Origin: Mycolicibacterium sp. BiH015
Lineage (GTDB): Bacteria; Actinomycetota; Actinomycetes; Mycobacteriales; Mycobacteriaceae
Direction of reading: 5' to 3'
NCBI RefSeq assembly: GCF_027706845.1
Contig: NZ_JAQGCZ010000002.1
Coordinates: 186,001-250,000, forward strand
DNA: 64,000 nucleotides
The position numbers and the translations under genes were made by a program. Of this stretch, positions 1-9,200 are shown piece after piece; the first letter of the stretch is position 1, and each line of letters starts with the position of its first letter. A model generated the notes under the pieces. That model ran no database searches. It had not been told where the DNA came from and was given only the letters and a program-made list of their open reading frames with translations.

Positions 1-211
1 GAACACCATCTCGCCGACGGTGGTGCTCACCGAACTGGGACGCAAAGCCTGGGACGGTCCACGGGGCGATGCGCTGAAGAAGTTGATCCCCGTCGGGCGG
101 TTCGCCTATCCGGAGGAGATCGCCGCTGCTGCAGTGTATTTGTCTGCTGACGCATCGGCGATGGTCAACGGTGCCGACCTTCTCATCGACGGGGGCTACA
201 CCATCCGCTGA
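1..211 (+). CDS. SDR family oxidoreductase, C-terminal fragment (5' end outside window)
   Basis: The reading frame is open from base 2 to the TGA at 209-211, so only about the last 69 residues are seen. They match the C-terminal third of classical short-chain dehydrogenases/reductases: an N-T-I-S-P-T start following the cofactor-binding strand, the P-V-G-R-F sequence before an E-E-I-A helix, the V-Y-L-S segment, and the terminal G-A-D-L-L-I-D-G-G-Y motif that closes the SDR fold. The NAD(P) site and the catalytic Ser-Tyr-Lys lie upstream of the window, so substrate and cofactor cannot be judged. It converges on the chelatase gene, with 22 bases between the stop codons. The family call is secure; the exact function is unknown. 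Confidence 0.85.
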   Translation, partial: NTISPTVVLTELGRKAWDGPRGDALKKLIPVGRFAYPEEIAAAAVYLSADASAMVNGADLLIDGGYTIR

Positions 212-233
212 GCCTGACCGTGTAGTCCCGACG

Positions 234-938
234 TCAGGCGGCTGCTCGGTGCGCCCGCGCGGAGTCGAACCGGTCCAGGATGGTCTCGGCGACCTGCCGG
301 TGCGCCCCGAGCGGTGCCGACATCGGAATACGCTGTGCGGAGGCGAATTCGGCGACACGGTCGGTGATGCGCCCGTGCGCGAGGAACCACGGCGCGATGA
401 CCAGCCGGGTGGCGCCGCGGCGTCGCAGCAGATCGGCAGCTTCCGCCAACTTCGGCTGGGGTCCGGTCGCGAAGGCGGCCGTCGCCGTCCAGCGGGTGCT
501 GTGGGTGACTTCGTCGGCGACCGACGCCGTGCGGGCATTCGCGTCTTGGCGCGAGGAACCGACTGCAGTGACAAGCACGCCGACGTGCGGATCCAGCCGC
601 GACACCCCGGCGTGTTCGAGGCGCTGGCGCAGGACATGGATGAGTCGGTCGTCTTCTCCGAGGACCTGGCTCTGCACGACGTCGGCGCCGGACTCCGCGA
701 TCATCGCGGGGATGTCCACGCGTGCGTGATAGGCGTCGGCGAGCAGCAGCGGCACCACGACCGCTCGCCGCTCACCCAGAGACGCCAACACATCGCGCAG
801 ATTCGGAGTGTTCTGCTCGCAGAACGCGATGCGCACATCCAGGCCCGGCCGCAGCGCCCGGACGCAGTCGACGATCGAGCGTGCCGTCGCGGCGGACCGC
901 GGGTCCGCACTGCCGTGCGCCGTGAGGACGAGCGTCAC
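234..938 (-). CDS. sirohydrochlorin ferrochelatase (CbiX/SirB-like)
   Basis: A 234-aa protein of the sirohydrochlorin chelatase family, which inserts Fe2+ (or Co2+) into sirohydrochlorin to give siroheme. It opens with L-V-L-T-A-H-G-S, the metal-binding His strand of the first chelatase half; the second half has L-V-I-A-P-W-F-L-A-H-G, so the two-domain form (about 240 aa) is complete. I chose the GTG at 938-936 because it overlaps the cysH stop in a GTGA, as expected for translational coupling; an ATG at 956 is the alternative and would overlap cysH by 22 bases. It is the third gene of sirA-cysH-chelatase, and siroheme is the cofactor of SirA two genes upstream, so the operon supplies both enzyme and cofactor. 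It corresponds in position to M. tuberculosis Rv2393. Confidence 0.85.
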   Translation of the reverse strand: MTLVLTAHGSADPRSAATARSIVDCVRALRPGLDVRIAFCEQNTPNLRDVLASLGERRAVVVPLLLADAYHARVDIPAMIAESGADVVQSQVLGEDDRLIHVLRQRLEHAGVSRLDPHVGVLVTAVGSSRQDANARTASVADEVTHSTRWTATAAFATGPQPKLAEAADLLRRRGATRLVIAPWFLAHGRITDRVAEFASAQRIPMSAPLGAHRQVAETILDRFDSARAHRAAA

Positions 939-1645
939 GAGGCGTGCAACCCGCATTCCGTCTTGGACTGACCCGCCCAACGACCGCTGCGCGGGTCGGC
1001 GCCCGCGACGGGCTTGTTGGTGCACGGCGCACAGCCGATGGACGGATACCCCTCGTCGACAAGCGGATTCACCAGGATGCCGTTGGCGTCGATGTAATCC
1101 TGCATGTCGTCATCGCTCCACGCCGCCAGCGGGTTGATCTTGACCAGCCCGAAAGCCTTGTCCCAGCTGATCAGCGGCGCGTTGGCGCGAGTGGGTGCCT
1201 CGACTCGGCGGATACCGGTCACCCACGCGCTGTAACCGCGCAGCGCCTTCGACAGCGGCTCTACCTTGCGCAGCCGGCAGCATTCGTTGGCGTTGCGCGC
1301 GAACAGGTTCTTGCCCAGCAGCGCATCCTGCTCTGCGACGGATTGCTCGGGGCGCACGTTGACGACGTTGACGTCGTAGACGGCCTCGACCGCGTCGCGG
1401 GTGCCGATGGTCTCGACGAAGTGATATCCGGTGTCGAGGAAGAGCACGTCCACGCCGGGTCGAACCTTGGCCGCAAGATCGACGAGTACCGCATCCTGCA
1501 TGTTCGACGCCACGATGTAGTCGCCGGGGCCGAAGTTCTCGTCGGTCCAGCGCAGCAGGTCCTGCGCCGTGGCGTTCGGCCCCAGTTCGGCGGCCCCACG
1601 TTCGGCCAGCTGCTGCAAATCGGTGTCACTCATCGTGTCCGTCAT
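935..1645 (-). CDS. cysH: adenylyl-sulfate (APS) reductase CysH
   Basis: A 236-aa thioredoxin-dependent reductase of the assimilatory sulfate pathway, giving sulfite. The PP-loop-like N-terminal half contains D-T-G-Y-H-F, and the arginine-rich substrate segment reads V-T-G-I-R-R. The C-C-R-L-R-K pair and the later C-A-P-C pair are the four cysteines that bind the [4Fe-4S] cluster of APS-type rather than PAPS-type enzymes. The catalytic Cys is in the terminal E-C-G-L-H motif. The start is the ATG at 1645; a GAGGTGA Shine-Dalgarno overlaps the sirA stop codon at the right distance. An ATG four codons in (1633) is the alternative. Downstream it overlaps the chelatase by four bases. Confidence 0.95.
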   Translation of the reverse strand: MTDTMSDTDLQQLAERGAAELGPNATAQDLLRWTDENFGPGDYIVASNMQDAVLVDLAAKVRPGVDVLFLDTGYHFVETIGTRDAVEAVYDVNVVNVRPEQSVAEQDALLGKNLFARNANECCRLRKVEPLSKALRGYSAWVTGIRRVEAPTRANAPLISWDKAFGLVKINPLAAWSDDDMQDYIDANGILVNPLVDEGYPSIGCAPCTNKPVAGADPRSGRWAGQSKTECGLHAS

Positions 1646-1649
1646 GCAC

Positions 1650-3323
1650 TCACCTCAAATCCGCGTCGTCTGCTCGAAGAGCCCACGTAGCGAAACGCTC
1701 ACCCTGCTCGCGTTGTTTCACAAAATTGCGAACAACTCGTTCGATGTAATCACCGAGTTCGGTGGCGAGCACCTTGTGCTGGCGCAGCTTGCGCCCGAAC
1801 CCGCTGTCCAGGCCCAGGCTTCCGCCGAGGTGAACCTGGAACCCCTCCTCGGGACCGTTCCCGTCGTCCACCATCTGGCCCTTGAACCCGATGTCGGCGA
1901 CCTGGATGCGGGCGCACGAGTTGGGGCAGCCGTTGATGTTGATCGTGATCGGCACGTCGAGCTGGGAGTTGATGTCCTCCAGCCGCTTCTCCAACTCGGG
2001 GACGAGCACCTGCGAGCGACTGCGGGTCTCGGCGAAGCTGAGCTTGCAGAATTCGATGCCCGTGCAGGCCATGAGGTTGCGGCGCCAGTGCGACGGAGTT
2101 GACGGTAGCCCGAGGGCGTCCAGTCCTGCACGCAGCTCATCCAACTTGTCGTCCGGGACGTCGAGGATGATCAGCTTCTGGTACGGCGTGAAGCGGATGC
2201 GGTCGCTGCCAGCGGCCTCGGCCAGGTCGGCCACCTTGGTCAAGATGGTGCCCGACACGCGGCCGGCGATGGGCGAGACGCCGACGGCGTTGAGCCCGTT
2301 CTTGAGCTTTTGCACGCCGACGTGGTCGATGGGCCTGGTCACGGGGTCAGGTGCGGGCCCGTCGATGAGCGGCCGCTTCAGGTACTCCGTCTCGAGAACT
2401 TCCCGGAATTTCTCGACACCCCAGTCCTTGATCAGGAACTTCAGCCGTGCCTTCGCACGCAGGCGGCGGTAGCCGTAGTCGCGGAACACGCTGACCACGC
2501 CTTCCCACACGTCGGGTACCTCGTCCAGGGGCACCCACGCGCCGACGCGCTGGCCGAGCATCGGGTTGGTCGACAGACCGCCGCCTACCCAGAGGTCGAA
2601 GCCGGGACCGTGCTCGGGATGGTTCACCCCGATGAACGCGACGTCGTTCACCTCGTGCACGACGTCCTGCAGGCCGGAGATCGCTGTCTTGAACTTGCGC
2701 GGCAGGTTGGAGTACTCCTTCTTGCCGATGTAGCGCTTGACGATCTCGTTGACCGCGGGCGTGCCGTCGATGACCTCGTCGAGAGACTCACCGGCCAGCG
2801 GGGAGTTCAGCACCACGCGGGGGCAGTCGCCGCATGCCTCGGTGGTCTGCAGACCGACCTCGTCGAGGCGGCGCCAGATCTCCGGCATGTTCCTGACGTC
2901 GATCCAGTGGTACTGCACGTTCTGCCGGTCGGAGATGTCGGCGGTGTCCCGGGCAAATTCCGTCGAGATGGCACCGAGGGTGCGCAGGGCGGCAGCGGTC
3001 AGTGCGCCGCCGTCGCTGCGAACCCGCAGCATGAAGTATTCGTCTTCGAGCATGTCGGTGTTCTCGTCACCGGTCCATGTGCCGTCAAAACCGGGCTTCC
3101 GCTGGGTGTAGAGGCCCCACCAGCGGAAACGACCGCGTAGATCACCCTTGTCGATGCTCTCGAAGCCTTGTTTGGCGTAAATGTTCTCGATGCGGGCCCG
3201 CACATTGAGCGGGTTGTCGTCTTTCTTGGATTGCTCGTTGGCGTTGAGCGGCTCGCGGTAGCCGAGCGCCCACTGGCCCTCGCCGCGGGGGCGCTTCACG
3301 GGCTTGTTCTGTGCTGTCGTCAT
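1650..3323 (-). CDS. sirA: ferredoxin-dependent sulfite reductase SirA/NirA
   Basis: A 557-aa siroheme/[4Fe-4S] reductase that performs the six-electron reduction of sulfite to sulfide using ferredoxin. Two ferredoxin-like half domains alternate with two nitrite/sulfite reductase domains. The cofactor cysteines are visible as C-T-G-I-E-F-C near residue 412 and N-G-C-P-N-S-C near residue 456, which together ligate the cluster that is coupled to siroheme. Length and N-terminus match M. tuberculosis NirA (Rv2391). It is the first gene of sirA-cysH-chelatase. The ATG at 3323 follows AGGAG by 7 bases, but that AGGAG lies in a hairpin (3329-3345), and a poly-Cys leader ORF lies further upstream, so cysteine-dependent control is likely. 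Confidence 0.95.
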   Translation of the reverse strand: MTTAQNKPVKRPRGEGQWALGYREPLNANEQSKKDDNPLNVRARIENIYAKQGFESIDKGDLRGRFRWWGLYTQRKPGFDGTWTGDENTDMLEDEYFMLRVRSDGGALTAAALRTLGAISTEFARDTADISDRQNVQYHWIDVRNMPEIWRRLDEVGLQTTEACGDCPRVVLNSPLAGESLDEVIDGTPAVNEIVKRYIGKKEYSNLPRKFKTAISGLQDVVHEVNDVAFIGVNHPEHGPGFDLWVGGGLSTNPMLGQRVGAWVPLDEVPDVWEGVVSVFRDYGYRRLRAKARLKFLIKDWGVEKFREVLETEYLKRPLIDGPAPDPVTRPIDHVGVQKLKNGLNAVGVSPIAGRVSGTILTKVADLAEAAGSDRIRFTPYQKLIILDVPDDKLDELRAGLDALGLPSTPSHWRRNLMACTGIEFCKLSFAETRSRSQVLVPELEKRLEDINSQLDVPITININGCPNSCARIQVADIGFKGQMVDDGNGPEEGFQVHLGGSLGLDSGFGRKLRQHKVLATELGDYIERVVRNFVKQREQGERFATWALRADDADLR

Positions 3324-3328
3324 GGATG

Positions 3329-3345
3329 GGCTCCTGTTCGGAGCC
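3329..3345 (-). promoter_or_regulatory. hairpin sequestering the sirA ribosome binding site
   Basis: On the minus strand GGCTCC-GAACA-GGAGCC forms a perfect 6-bp stem with a 5-base loop. The AGGAG used as Shine-Dalgarno for sirA starts at the last loop base and runs into the 3' arm, seven bases before the sirA ATG. In the folded state the site would be mostly hidden. With the poly-Cys leader ORF 88 bases upstream, this is a plausible translational attenuator. The structure is seen; its role is inferred. Confidence 0.5.
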
Positions 3346-3432
3346 GGCGTTCAGATCGCGCTTCGCACCGGGGGCTGTCCGGCGGGGCAGATCCGGCGGC
3401 CAGCTGGAATGCTGATGGGCAGGGTCTACACG

Positions 3433-3528
3433 CTAGGGAAGACAGCAACAGGTACAGACGCGCTTGAAATCGACATGGCGGCGCGCCACCAGCGAGACCC
3501 GGCGAGGGAAGCTGTGGGCTGCAGTCAC
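3433..3528 (-). CDS. leaderless poly-cysteine leader peptide (uORF) of the sirA operon
   Basis: A 31-codon ORF starting GTG (3528-3526) and ending TAG (3435-3433). Its C-terminus is K-R-V-C-T-C-C-C-L-P, four Cys in five codons directly before the stop region. A -10-like CACAAT ends 7 bases before the GTG, so transcript and ORF probably start at the same base (leaderless). Leaderless poly-cysteine short ORFs that act as cysteine-responsive attenuators ahead of sulfur-assimilation operons have been described in mycobacteria; position and composition match that class. When charged tRNA-Cys is low, ribosomes would pause at the Cys run and change folding of the 109-base leader that contains the sirA hairpin. 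The sequence shows the ORF and context; the regulatory mechanism here is inferred from relatives. Confidence 0.75.
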   Translation of the reverse strand: MTAAHSFPRRVSLVARRHVDFKRVCTCCCLP

Positions 3529-3535
3529 GGATCCG

Positions 3536-3541
3536 ATTGTG
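3536..3541 (-). promoter_or_regulatory. -10 element for leaderless sirA-operon transcript
   Basis: Minus-strand CACAAT followed by seven bases and then the GTG of the poly-Cys ORF, the spacing expected when transcription begins at the start codon. It matches the mycobacterial TANNNT pattern at the second A and the final T only. No clear -35 is visible, which is common for SigA promoters in mycobacteria. Confidence 0.4.
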
Positions 3542-3632
3542 CCACGGACACCCACATCGGCCCTAACCGGCCGAGATTTGCGCTCAGGGTGAGCGAAAGT
3601 CCGCACGGCGTGGCAGCTGGGACACTGGTGGC

Positions 3633-4808
3633 ATGCCTGTCACCGCGGCGCGTGCCGACCTGCCTGCGATGCAGGCGCGTCCGCAGGGGCCGTTCGGCAT
3701 CTATATCCACGTGCCGTTCTGCGCCACGAGATGCGGATACTGCGACTTCAACACCTACACCGCCGGCGAGCTGGGGGGTGCGAACGCGGACGGCTGGCTG
3801 GCCGCGGTGCGGACCGAGCTGCGCCTGGCCGCGGGACGGCTCGGTGCGACTCCTGACGTGCAGACGGTGTTCGTCGGCGGGGGGACACCGTCACTGCTCG
3901 GTGCGGCAGGGCTGACGGCGGTGCTCGACGCGATCCGGGACAACTTCACGCTGGCGCCCGGCGCCGAGGTCACCACCGAATCCAACCCCGAGTCCACATC
4001 GCCGCAATTCTTCGCCGACGTGCGCACCGCGGGGTTCACCCGCATCTCGCTGGGGATGCAGTCCACCGCACCGCACGTCCTGGCCGCCCTGGACCGGGTG
4101 CACTCGCCGGGTCGGGCCCTCGACGCCGCCCGTGAGGCCCGTGCCGAGGGCTTCGACCACGTCAACCTCGATCTGATCTACGGAACGCCGGGGGAGACGG
4201 ACGAGGATCTGTTGCGCTCCGCCGATGCGGCCATCGAGACCGGGGTCGACCACATCTCCGGATATGCGCTCATCGTCGAGGACGGCACCGCGCTCGCGAG
4301 GCGGGTGCGGCGCGGCGAGATCCCCGCCCCCGACGACGACGTGCACGCGCGCCGGTATGAATTGCTCGACGGCCGCCTCACCGACGCCGGGTTCGACTGG
4401 TACGAGGTGTCGAACTGGAGCCGCCCCGGCGGGGAGTGCCGACACAACCTCGGCTACTGGAACGGTGGCCAATGGTGGGGCGCGGGTCCCGGCGCGCACA
4501 GCTATGTCGGCACCACACGCTGGTGGAATGTGAAGCATCCCAACGCTTATGCCGACACGCTCGGCGTGGGTGACTTGCCCGTCGCCGACTTCGAGGAACT
4601 GGACGCCGAGACCGCCCACGTCGAGGACGTCATGCTGCGGGTCCGGCTGCGTATCGGCCTACCGCAGCGACTACTCTCGGATTCCGAACGGCAGCGCACG
4701 TTGCGTTTGGTTGCGGACGGACTCCTGCAGGTGCGCGACGACCGCCTCGTGCTCACCGACCGCGGTCGCCTGCTCGCCGACGCGGTCGTGCGCGACGTGT
4801 TGACCTGA
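3633..4808 (+). CDS. hemW: radical SAM heme chaperone HemW
   Basis: A 391-aa radical SAM protein of the HemN/HemW family. The cluster motif C-A-T-R-C-G-Y-C (CxxxCxxC) is near residue 30, preceded by I-Y-I-H-V-P-F, and the G-G-G-T-P-S SAM-binding motif is near residue 85. The HemN C-terminal winged domain is present. HemW-type proteins bind heme and deliver it to target proteins; the family was long annotated as oxygen-independent coproporphyrinogen III oxidase, but the true HemN usually has one more Cys in the motif and a longer N-terminus, both absent here. Divergent from the sirA operon, as Rv2388c is near Rv2391 in M. tuberculosis. The stop lies 3 bases from that of the convergent oxidoreductase. 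Confidence 0.9.
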   Translation: MPVTAARADLPAMQARPQGPFGIYIHVPFCATRCGYCDFNTYTAGELGGANADGWLAAVRTELRLAAGRLGATPDVQTVFVGGGTPSLLGAAGLTAVLDAIRDNFTLAPGAEVTTESNPESTSPQFFADVRTAGFTRISLGMQSTAPHVLAALDRVHSPGRALDAAREARAEGFDHVNLDLIYGTPGETDEDLLRSADAAIETGVDHISGYALIVEDGTALARRVRRGEIPAPDDDVHARRYELLDGRLTDAGFDWYEVSNWSRPGGECRHNLGYWNGGQWWGAGPGAHSYVGTTRWWNVKHPNAYADTLGVGDLPVADFEELDAETAHVEDVMLRVRLRIGLPQRLLSDSERQRTLRLVADGLLQVRDDRLVLTDRGRLLADAVVRDVLT

Positions 4809-4811
4809 CGG

Positions 4812-5684
4812 TCAGAGAAGTGCCGCGGCGAGCCTGCGCCACTGCTCCCGCGGAAACTCTCGTGGATCGGCGGTGAGTACCTGGACGCAGACATGGTCGG
4901 CGCCAGCATCAAGGTGCTCCTTGACGCGGTTCCTGACGGCGTCCTCGTCGCCCCACGCGATGATCGCGTCGAACACCCGATCGCTCACCGAGGACAGGTC
5001 CTCCTCGGTGAATCCCAGGCGTAGCAGGTTGTTCGCGTAGTTCGGCAGCCCGAGATAGGACCGCAACCAATCGGTGCCGATGGCACGGGCCTCGTCACGG
5101 TCGTCGGTCAGCAACACGGTCTGCTCGGGGAGCAACAGCGGAGCCTCGCCCAGGACATCGCGAGCCTCGCGTGTGTGGTCGGGCGTGGTCAGGTAGGGGT
5201 GGGCGCCGCCGGCCTTCGTCGCCGACAGCTGGAGCATCTTCGGTCCGAGTGCGGCGAGCACCCGGTTCTTGTGCGGCACCGGCTCCGGCGTCGCGTCGAT
5301 CGCGTCGAGGAACTTCTCCGTCGCGGCCAGGGGCTTGCGGTACAGGCCCGGCTCCTTCGAGTCGATCAGCGGTGCGTGGCTGACGCCGATACCGAGTAGG
5401 AAACGTTCGCCGTGGGTTTGGGTCAACGTCGCGTAGCGCGACGCCACGTCGGCGGGCTCGTGCATCCAGAGGTTGAGGATGCCCGTCGCGATGACCGTCT
5501 TCTCGGTGGCCGAAAGAAGGTTCTCGACGGAGTCGAGCACCGGCCCGCCGACGTCGGGGATCCACAGGGCGGTGAAACCGAGCCCGTCGAGTTCCGACGC
5601 GGCTTCGGCCGCTTCCTCCGGATTTCCGTATCGCAGTTGAGAACTCCACAGACCGACACCAGACAGCTCCATACGTCTACTCAT
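4812..5684 (-). CDS. LLM-class F420-dependent oxidoreductase
   Basis: A 290-aa protein of the luciferase-like monooxygenase fold, in the actinobacterial subgroup that uses coenzyme F420 rather than FMN. The N-terminus (G-V-G-L-W-S-S, then L-D-G-L-G-F-T-A-L-W-I-P) is the first beta strand and helix of the TIM barrel, followed by T-G-I-L-N-L-W and the R-F-L-L-G-I-G-V-S-H motif typical of these proteins. An upstream extension of the frame to 5789 exists but lacks family sequence and would overlap the divergent NTF2-like gene; ATG 5684 leaves 36 bases between them (ATG 5672 is also possible). Substrate unknown. Confidence 0.8.
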   Translation of the reverse strand: MSRRMELSGVGLWSSQLRYGNPEEAAEAASELDGLGFTALWIPDVGGPVLDSVENLLSATEKTVIATGILNLWMHEPADVASRYATLTQTHGERFLLGIGVSHAPLIDSKEPGLYRKPLAATEKFLDAIDATPEPVPHKNRVLAALGPKMLQLSATKAGGAHPYLTTPDHTREARDVLGEAPLLLPEQTVLLTDDRDEARAIGTDWLRSYLGLPNYANNLLRLGFTEEDLSSVSDRVFDAIIAWGDEDAVRNRVKEHLDAGADHVCVQVLTADPREFPREQWRRLAAALL

Positions 5685-5720
5685 ACCGTGCCGGTCACCC
5701 GGGGCGCTACGGTCGTGGTC

Positions 5721-6104
5721 ATGGCCTTCGATCCGGGCGCCGTTGCCCGCGCGTTCTCCGAACACCGCTTCGACGACGCTCTCGGTCACCTCGCCAGGGA
5801 TGTGAAGTGGACGATCGTCGGGGGCATGGTTCTGGAGGGCGCCGACGCGGTGCGACGCACATGCCAGGACACCCTGGAAAGTCTGAAGGGCACCTCGGTG
5901 GAGTTCGACCGTCGGGTGATGGCTGAAGGCGCCGGCGTCGTCGCCGTGGACACCGTGGTCCGGTATGTCCGGCCTGACGGGGTGACGGCCGTCGCGAGCT
6001 GTGCCATCTACGAGTTCGCCGGCGAGCAGATCACGACCATCACGTCGTATGCGGTCGAGGTGGATCCCGAGGATCCGGGGGCGCAGCCGCCGCCGCGGAT
6101 GTGA
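5721..6104 (+). CDS. SnoaL/NTF2-like small protein
   Basis: A 127-aa protein with the cone-like SnoaL/NTF2 pattern: an N-terminal helix (V-A-R-A-F-S-E-H-R-F-D-D-A), V-K-W-T-I-V-G-G at the first strand, an E-G-A-D-A-V-R-R helix, and the paired C-terminal strands ending I-T-S-Y-A-V-E-V-D. Proteins of this fold bind or isomerise small hydrophobic substrates; nothing here fixes the ligand. The ATG at 5721 was chosen because the frame upstream of it is antisense to the oxidoreductase gene. It is divergent from that oxidoreductase with 36 bases between them and may share a promoter region. Confidence 0.75.
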   Translation: MAFDPGAVARAFSEHRFDDALGHLARDVKWTIVGGMVLEGADAVRRTCQDTLESLKGTSVEFDRRVMAEGAGVVAVDTVVRYVRPDGVTAVASCAIYEFAGEQITTITSYAVEVDPEDPGAQPPPRM

Positions 6105-6195
6105 CGAACACCGCTCACAGGAAACCCACAGCGCGCGCCGGGTAGCTCACTGTGAGCAAAGTCGTTGTGCCAGGATGTCCGGCATGCCGCGGGTC

Positions 6196-6214
6196 TTAGG
6201 GAAGGCTATCCACA
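6196..6214 (+). promoter_or_regulatory. IdeR (iron) box upstream of the 6-MSAS-type PKS
   Basis: TTAGGGAAGGCTATCCACA matches the 19-bp IdeR consensus TTAGGTTAGSCTAACCTAA at 14 positions, including the full TTAGG half and the central GGCTA. It ends 19 bases before the GTG at 6234. The two boxes between mbtA and mbtB match at 13 of 19 each, so this site is at least as good. It predicts repression of the PKS by IdeR-Fe2+ and expression under iron limitation. Confidence 0.7.
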
Positions 6215-6233
6215 CATCGCCGGCACGGCCGAC

Positions 6234-9200
6234 GTGGGGCTGAACAGCGCCCAGCCCCCCGCTCCGATCGCCATCGTCGGCATCGGCTGCCGTCTGGCGG
6301 GCGACATCACCACACCCGAGGACTTCTTCGCGTTCCTGCTCGACGGCCGAAGCGCTGTCTCGCAGGTGCCGGCTGAGCGCTGGGAGCCCTACCTACAGCG
6401 GGATCCCCGCAACGCCGCAGTCCTGCGGGAGACGACGCCGTGGGGCACGTTCCTCGACGATCTCGCCGGATTCGACGCCGACTTCTTCGGGGTGTCCCCC
6501 CGTGAAGCCGAGCTGATGGACCCGCAGCAGCGCCTGGCGGTGGAAGTGTCGTGGGAGGCCCTCGAGCACGCGGGTATCGCGCCGCGGTCGCTGGCGGGCA
6601 CCGACACCGCCGTGTTGATGGGAGTCAATTCCGACGACTACGGCAAGCTTCTCATGGAGGACCTCGCCGGAATCGAAGCGTGGACGGGCATCGGCACGTC
6701 GCTGTGTGGCGTGGCGAATCGCGTGTCGCATCTGCTCGATCTGCGCGGACCGAGTGTCGCGCTGGACGCCGCGTGTGCGGCCTCGCTCGTCGCGGTGCAT
6801 CAGGCCTGCCAGTTGCTGCGGGACGGTGAGACATCGCTGGCGCTCGCGGGCGGCGTCAGCGCGCTCATCGGCCCCGGCCTGACCCGGGTTCTCGACGTGG
6901 CGGGTGCGACCGCCCCCGACGGGCGCTGCAAGACATTCGACGACGCCGCCGACGGTTACGGGCGCGGCGAGGGTGCGGGCGTGGTCGTGCTCAAGCGGCT
7001 CGACGACGCCCTGCGCGACGGTGACCGGGTGCTGGCCGTGGTGCGCGGCGGAGCCGTCGCACAGGACGGGAGAACAGTGGGCATCATGTCGCCGAACGGC
7101 GACGCCCAGGCCGACCTGTTCCGGCTGGCCTGCCGCGTATCCGGCGTCGATCCATCCAGCGTGGACTACGTCGAGGCGCACGGAACCGGCACGCCCACAG
7201 GCGATCCCGTCGAGGTGAGCGCGCTCTCGGCGGTCTACGGAGCCGGTCGCGGAGATGCGCCCTGCGCCATCGGTTCGGTCAAACCCAACGTCGGGCATCT
7301 CGAGGGCGGCGCCGGGGTGGTCGGGCTCATCAAGGCGACCCTGGCGTTGCATCACGAGATGCTGCCGCCCACGGCCGGGGTGAAAAACCTGACCACGGCG
7401 GTCGATTGGCCCAGCAGTGGCCTGCGTGTGCCCACGGACACGGAAGCCTGGCCGCGCGGTGGAACACCGCGCCGGGCCGCGGTGTGCAGCTACGGTTACG
7501 GCGGCACCATCGCCCACGTCCTTCTCGAGGAGGCGCCGGCCCCGGCAGAGATCCGAACGTCCTCTACACCAATATCTTTCATCCCGCTCTCGGCGCGCTC
7601 GGAGTCCCGGCTCACCGCGCAGGCCACGGCGTTGGCCGCCCGGATGCGTGCCACGGAGGTCGCCGTCGGCGACGTCGCCGCCACGATGTGGACCCGCCGA
7701 TCGCAGGAATCCGTACGGGCGGCGGTAATCACCGATGGTCTTCCCACTGCGCAGGCCAGGGCCGCCGCCCTCGGTGCGCTTGAAGCGATGGCCGCACAGG
7801 TCCGCGATCCCCGCGTCGTGACGGGAACCGTCATGCCCGGCGCAGAAAACGGTGCGGTGTGGGTCTTTTCAGGGCACGGCTCGCATTGGGCCGGCATGGG
7901 CCGCGAGCTGTTGGCGACAGAGCCTGTCTTTGCGGCAACGATCGACGAGGTCGACGCGGTGTTCGTCAGGGAGCTGGGATTTTCCGCCCGCGCGTCCCTG
8001 ACCGCCGAGGATCTGGGCGGCACCGACCAGGTGCAGGCCCTCACCTTCGCGATGCAGGTCGGTCTCGCAGCGGTGCTCAAAGCCCGCGGAGTGACCCCCG
8101 CCGCGGTGATCGGCCACTCCGTCGGTGAGGTCGCGGCATGCGTGGTGGCGGGCGTGTTCGACCTGACTCATGGAGCGGCCGTGGCGTGTTACCGGGCCAG
8201 GGGTTTCCGGTCCGTCATGGGCGACGGCGCAATGGCACTGGTGCGGCTGCCGTTCGACGAAGCGGATCGGCGGCTGGCGGGCCGTACCGACGTCGTCGCC
8301 GCCATCAGCGCGTCGAGCTATTCCACTGTGGTCTCGGGCACTGTCGCCGCCGTCGATGAGATCGTCGACCGGTGGAGTGCCGACGACATCACAGTGCGCC
8401 GAGTGAATACCGATGTGGCGTTCCACAGTCCCGCGATGGACGGGCTCACCGAGGAATTGGCGCGGCTGGTGGGTCGACTCCCGCATCCGGGGCGCGCGCG
8501 TGTGCCGCTCTACACGACCGCGCTGGAGGATCCGCGCTCGGACATGTCACGGGGCCCCGGGTACTGGGTGGCGAACTTGAGGGGCCGGGTGCGGTTCGCC
8601 GAGGCAGTCGAGGCCGCGTCCGAGGACGGGCACCGCTTGTTCCTTGAGGTGTCGGCGCACCCCGTCGTTTCCCACTCGATCGTCGAGACATTGCTCGGGC
8701 TGCCTGTCGACGCGCATGCCGTGGTGCCCGTGCTGCGACGCGACCAGCCGGAGCGGCGCTCGATAGGAGCCGCCGTCGCCGCGCTCTACTGCCACGGGGC
8801 CCCCGTGGCGCACGGCCTGACCACGAGAACCCGATGGGCCGCTGATCTGCCGGGAACGCAGTGGCAGCACCGCCGGTTCTGGCGCACCCCTGCACCGCCG
8901 CCCGGGACCCGGGCGCTGCACGACCCGGCGACCAACACGCTTCTCGGCGGTGCGCTCGACGTGACCGGGGAGGTGCCTGCCCGAATCTGGCAGACCAGGC
9001 TGGAGATGGACAACCGTCCCTATCCCGGTGACCATCCGGTGCAGCAGACCGAAATCGTGCCTGCAGCAGTGCTTCTCAACACATTCTTGAAGGCCGCGGG
9101 GTCAGGGCTGACCGATGTGCGGTTGCGCACCCCGGTTCCGCCCGGCCGTCCCCGCGACATCCAGGTCGTCCTGCAGGACCGCTCGCTGCGCATATCGTCG

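Noticed and set aside
171..971. 266-aa plus-strand frame over the chelatase gene
   Set aside because: Arg/Gly-rich composition of a shadow frame; the minus strand has the chelatase motifs.
3324..3632. SAM or cobalamin riboswitch in the sirA leader
   Set aside because: No conserved riboswitch core seen, and the poly-Cys leader ORF explains the space.
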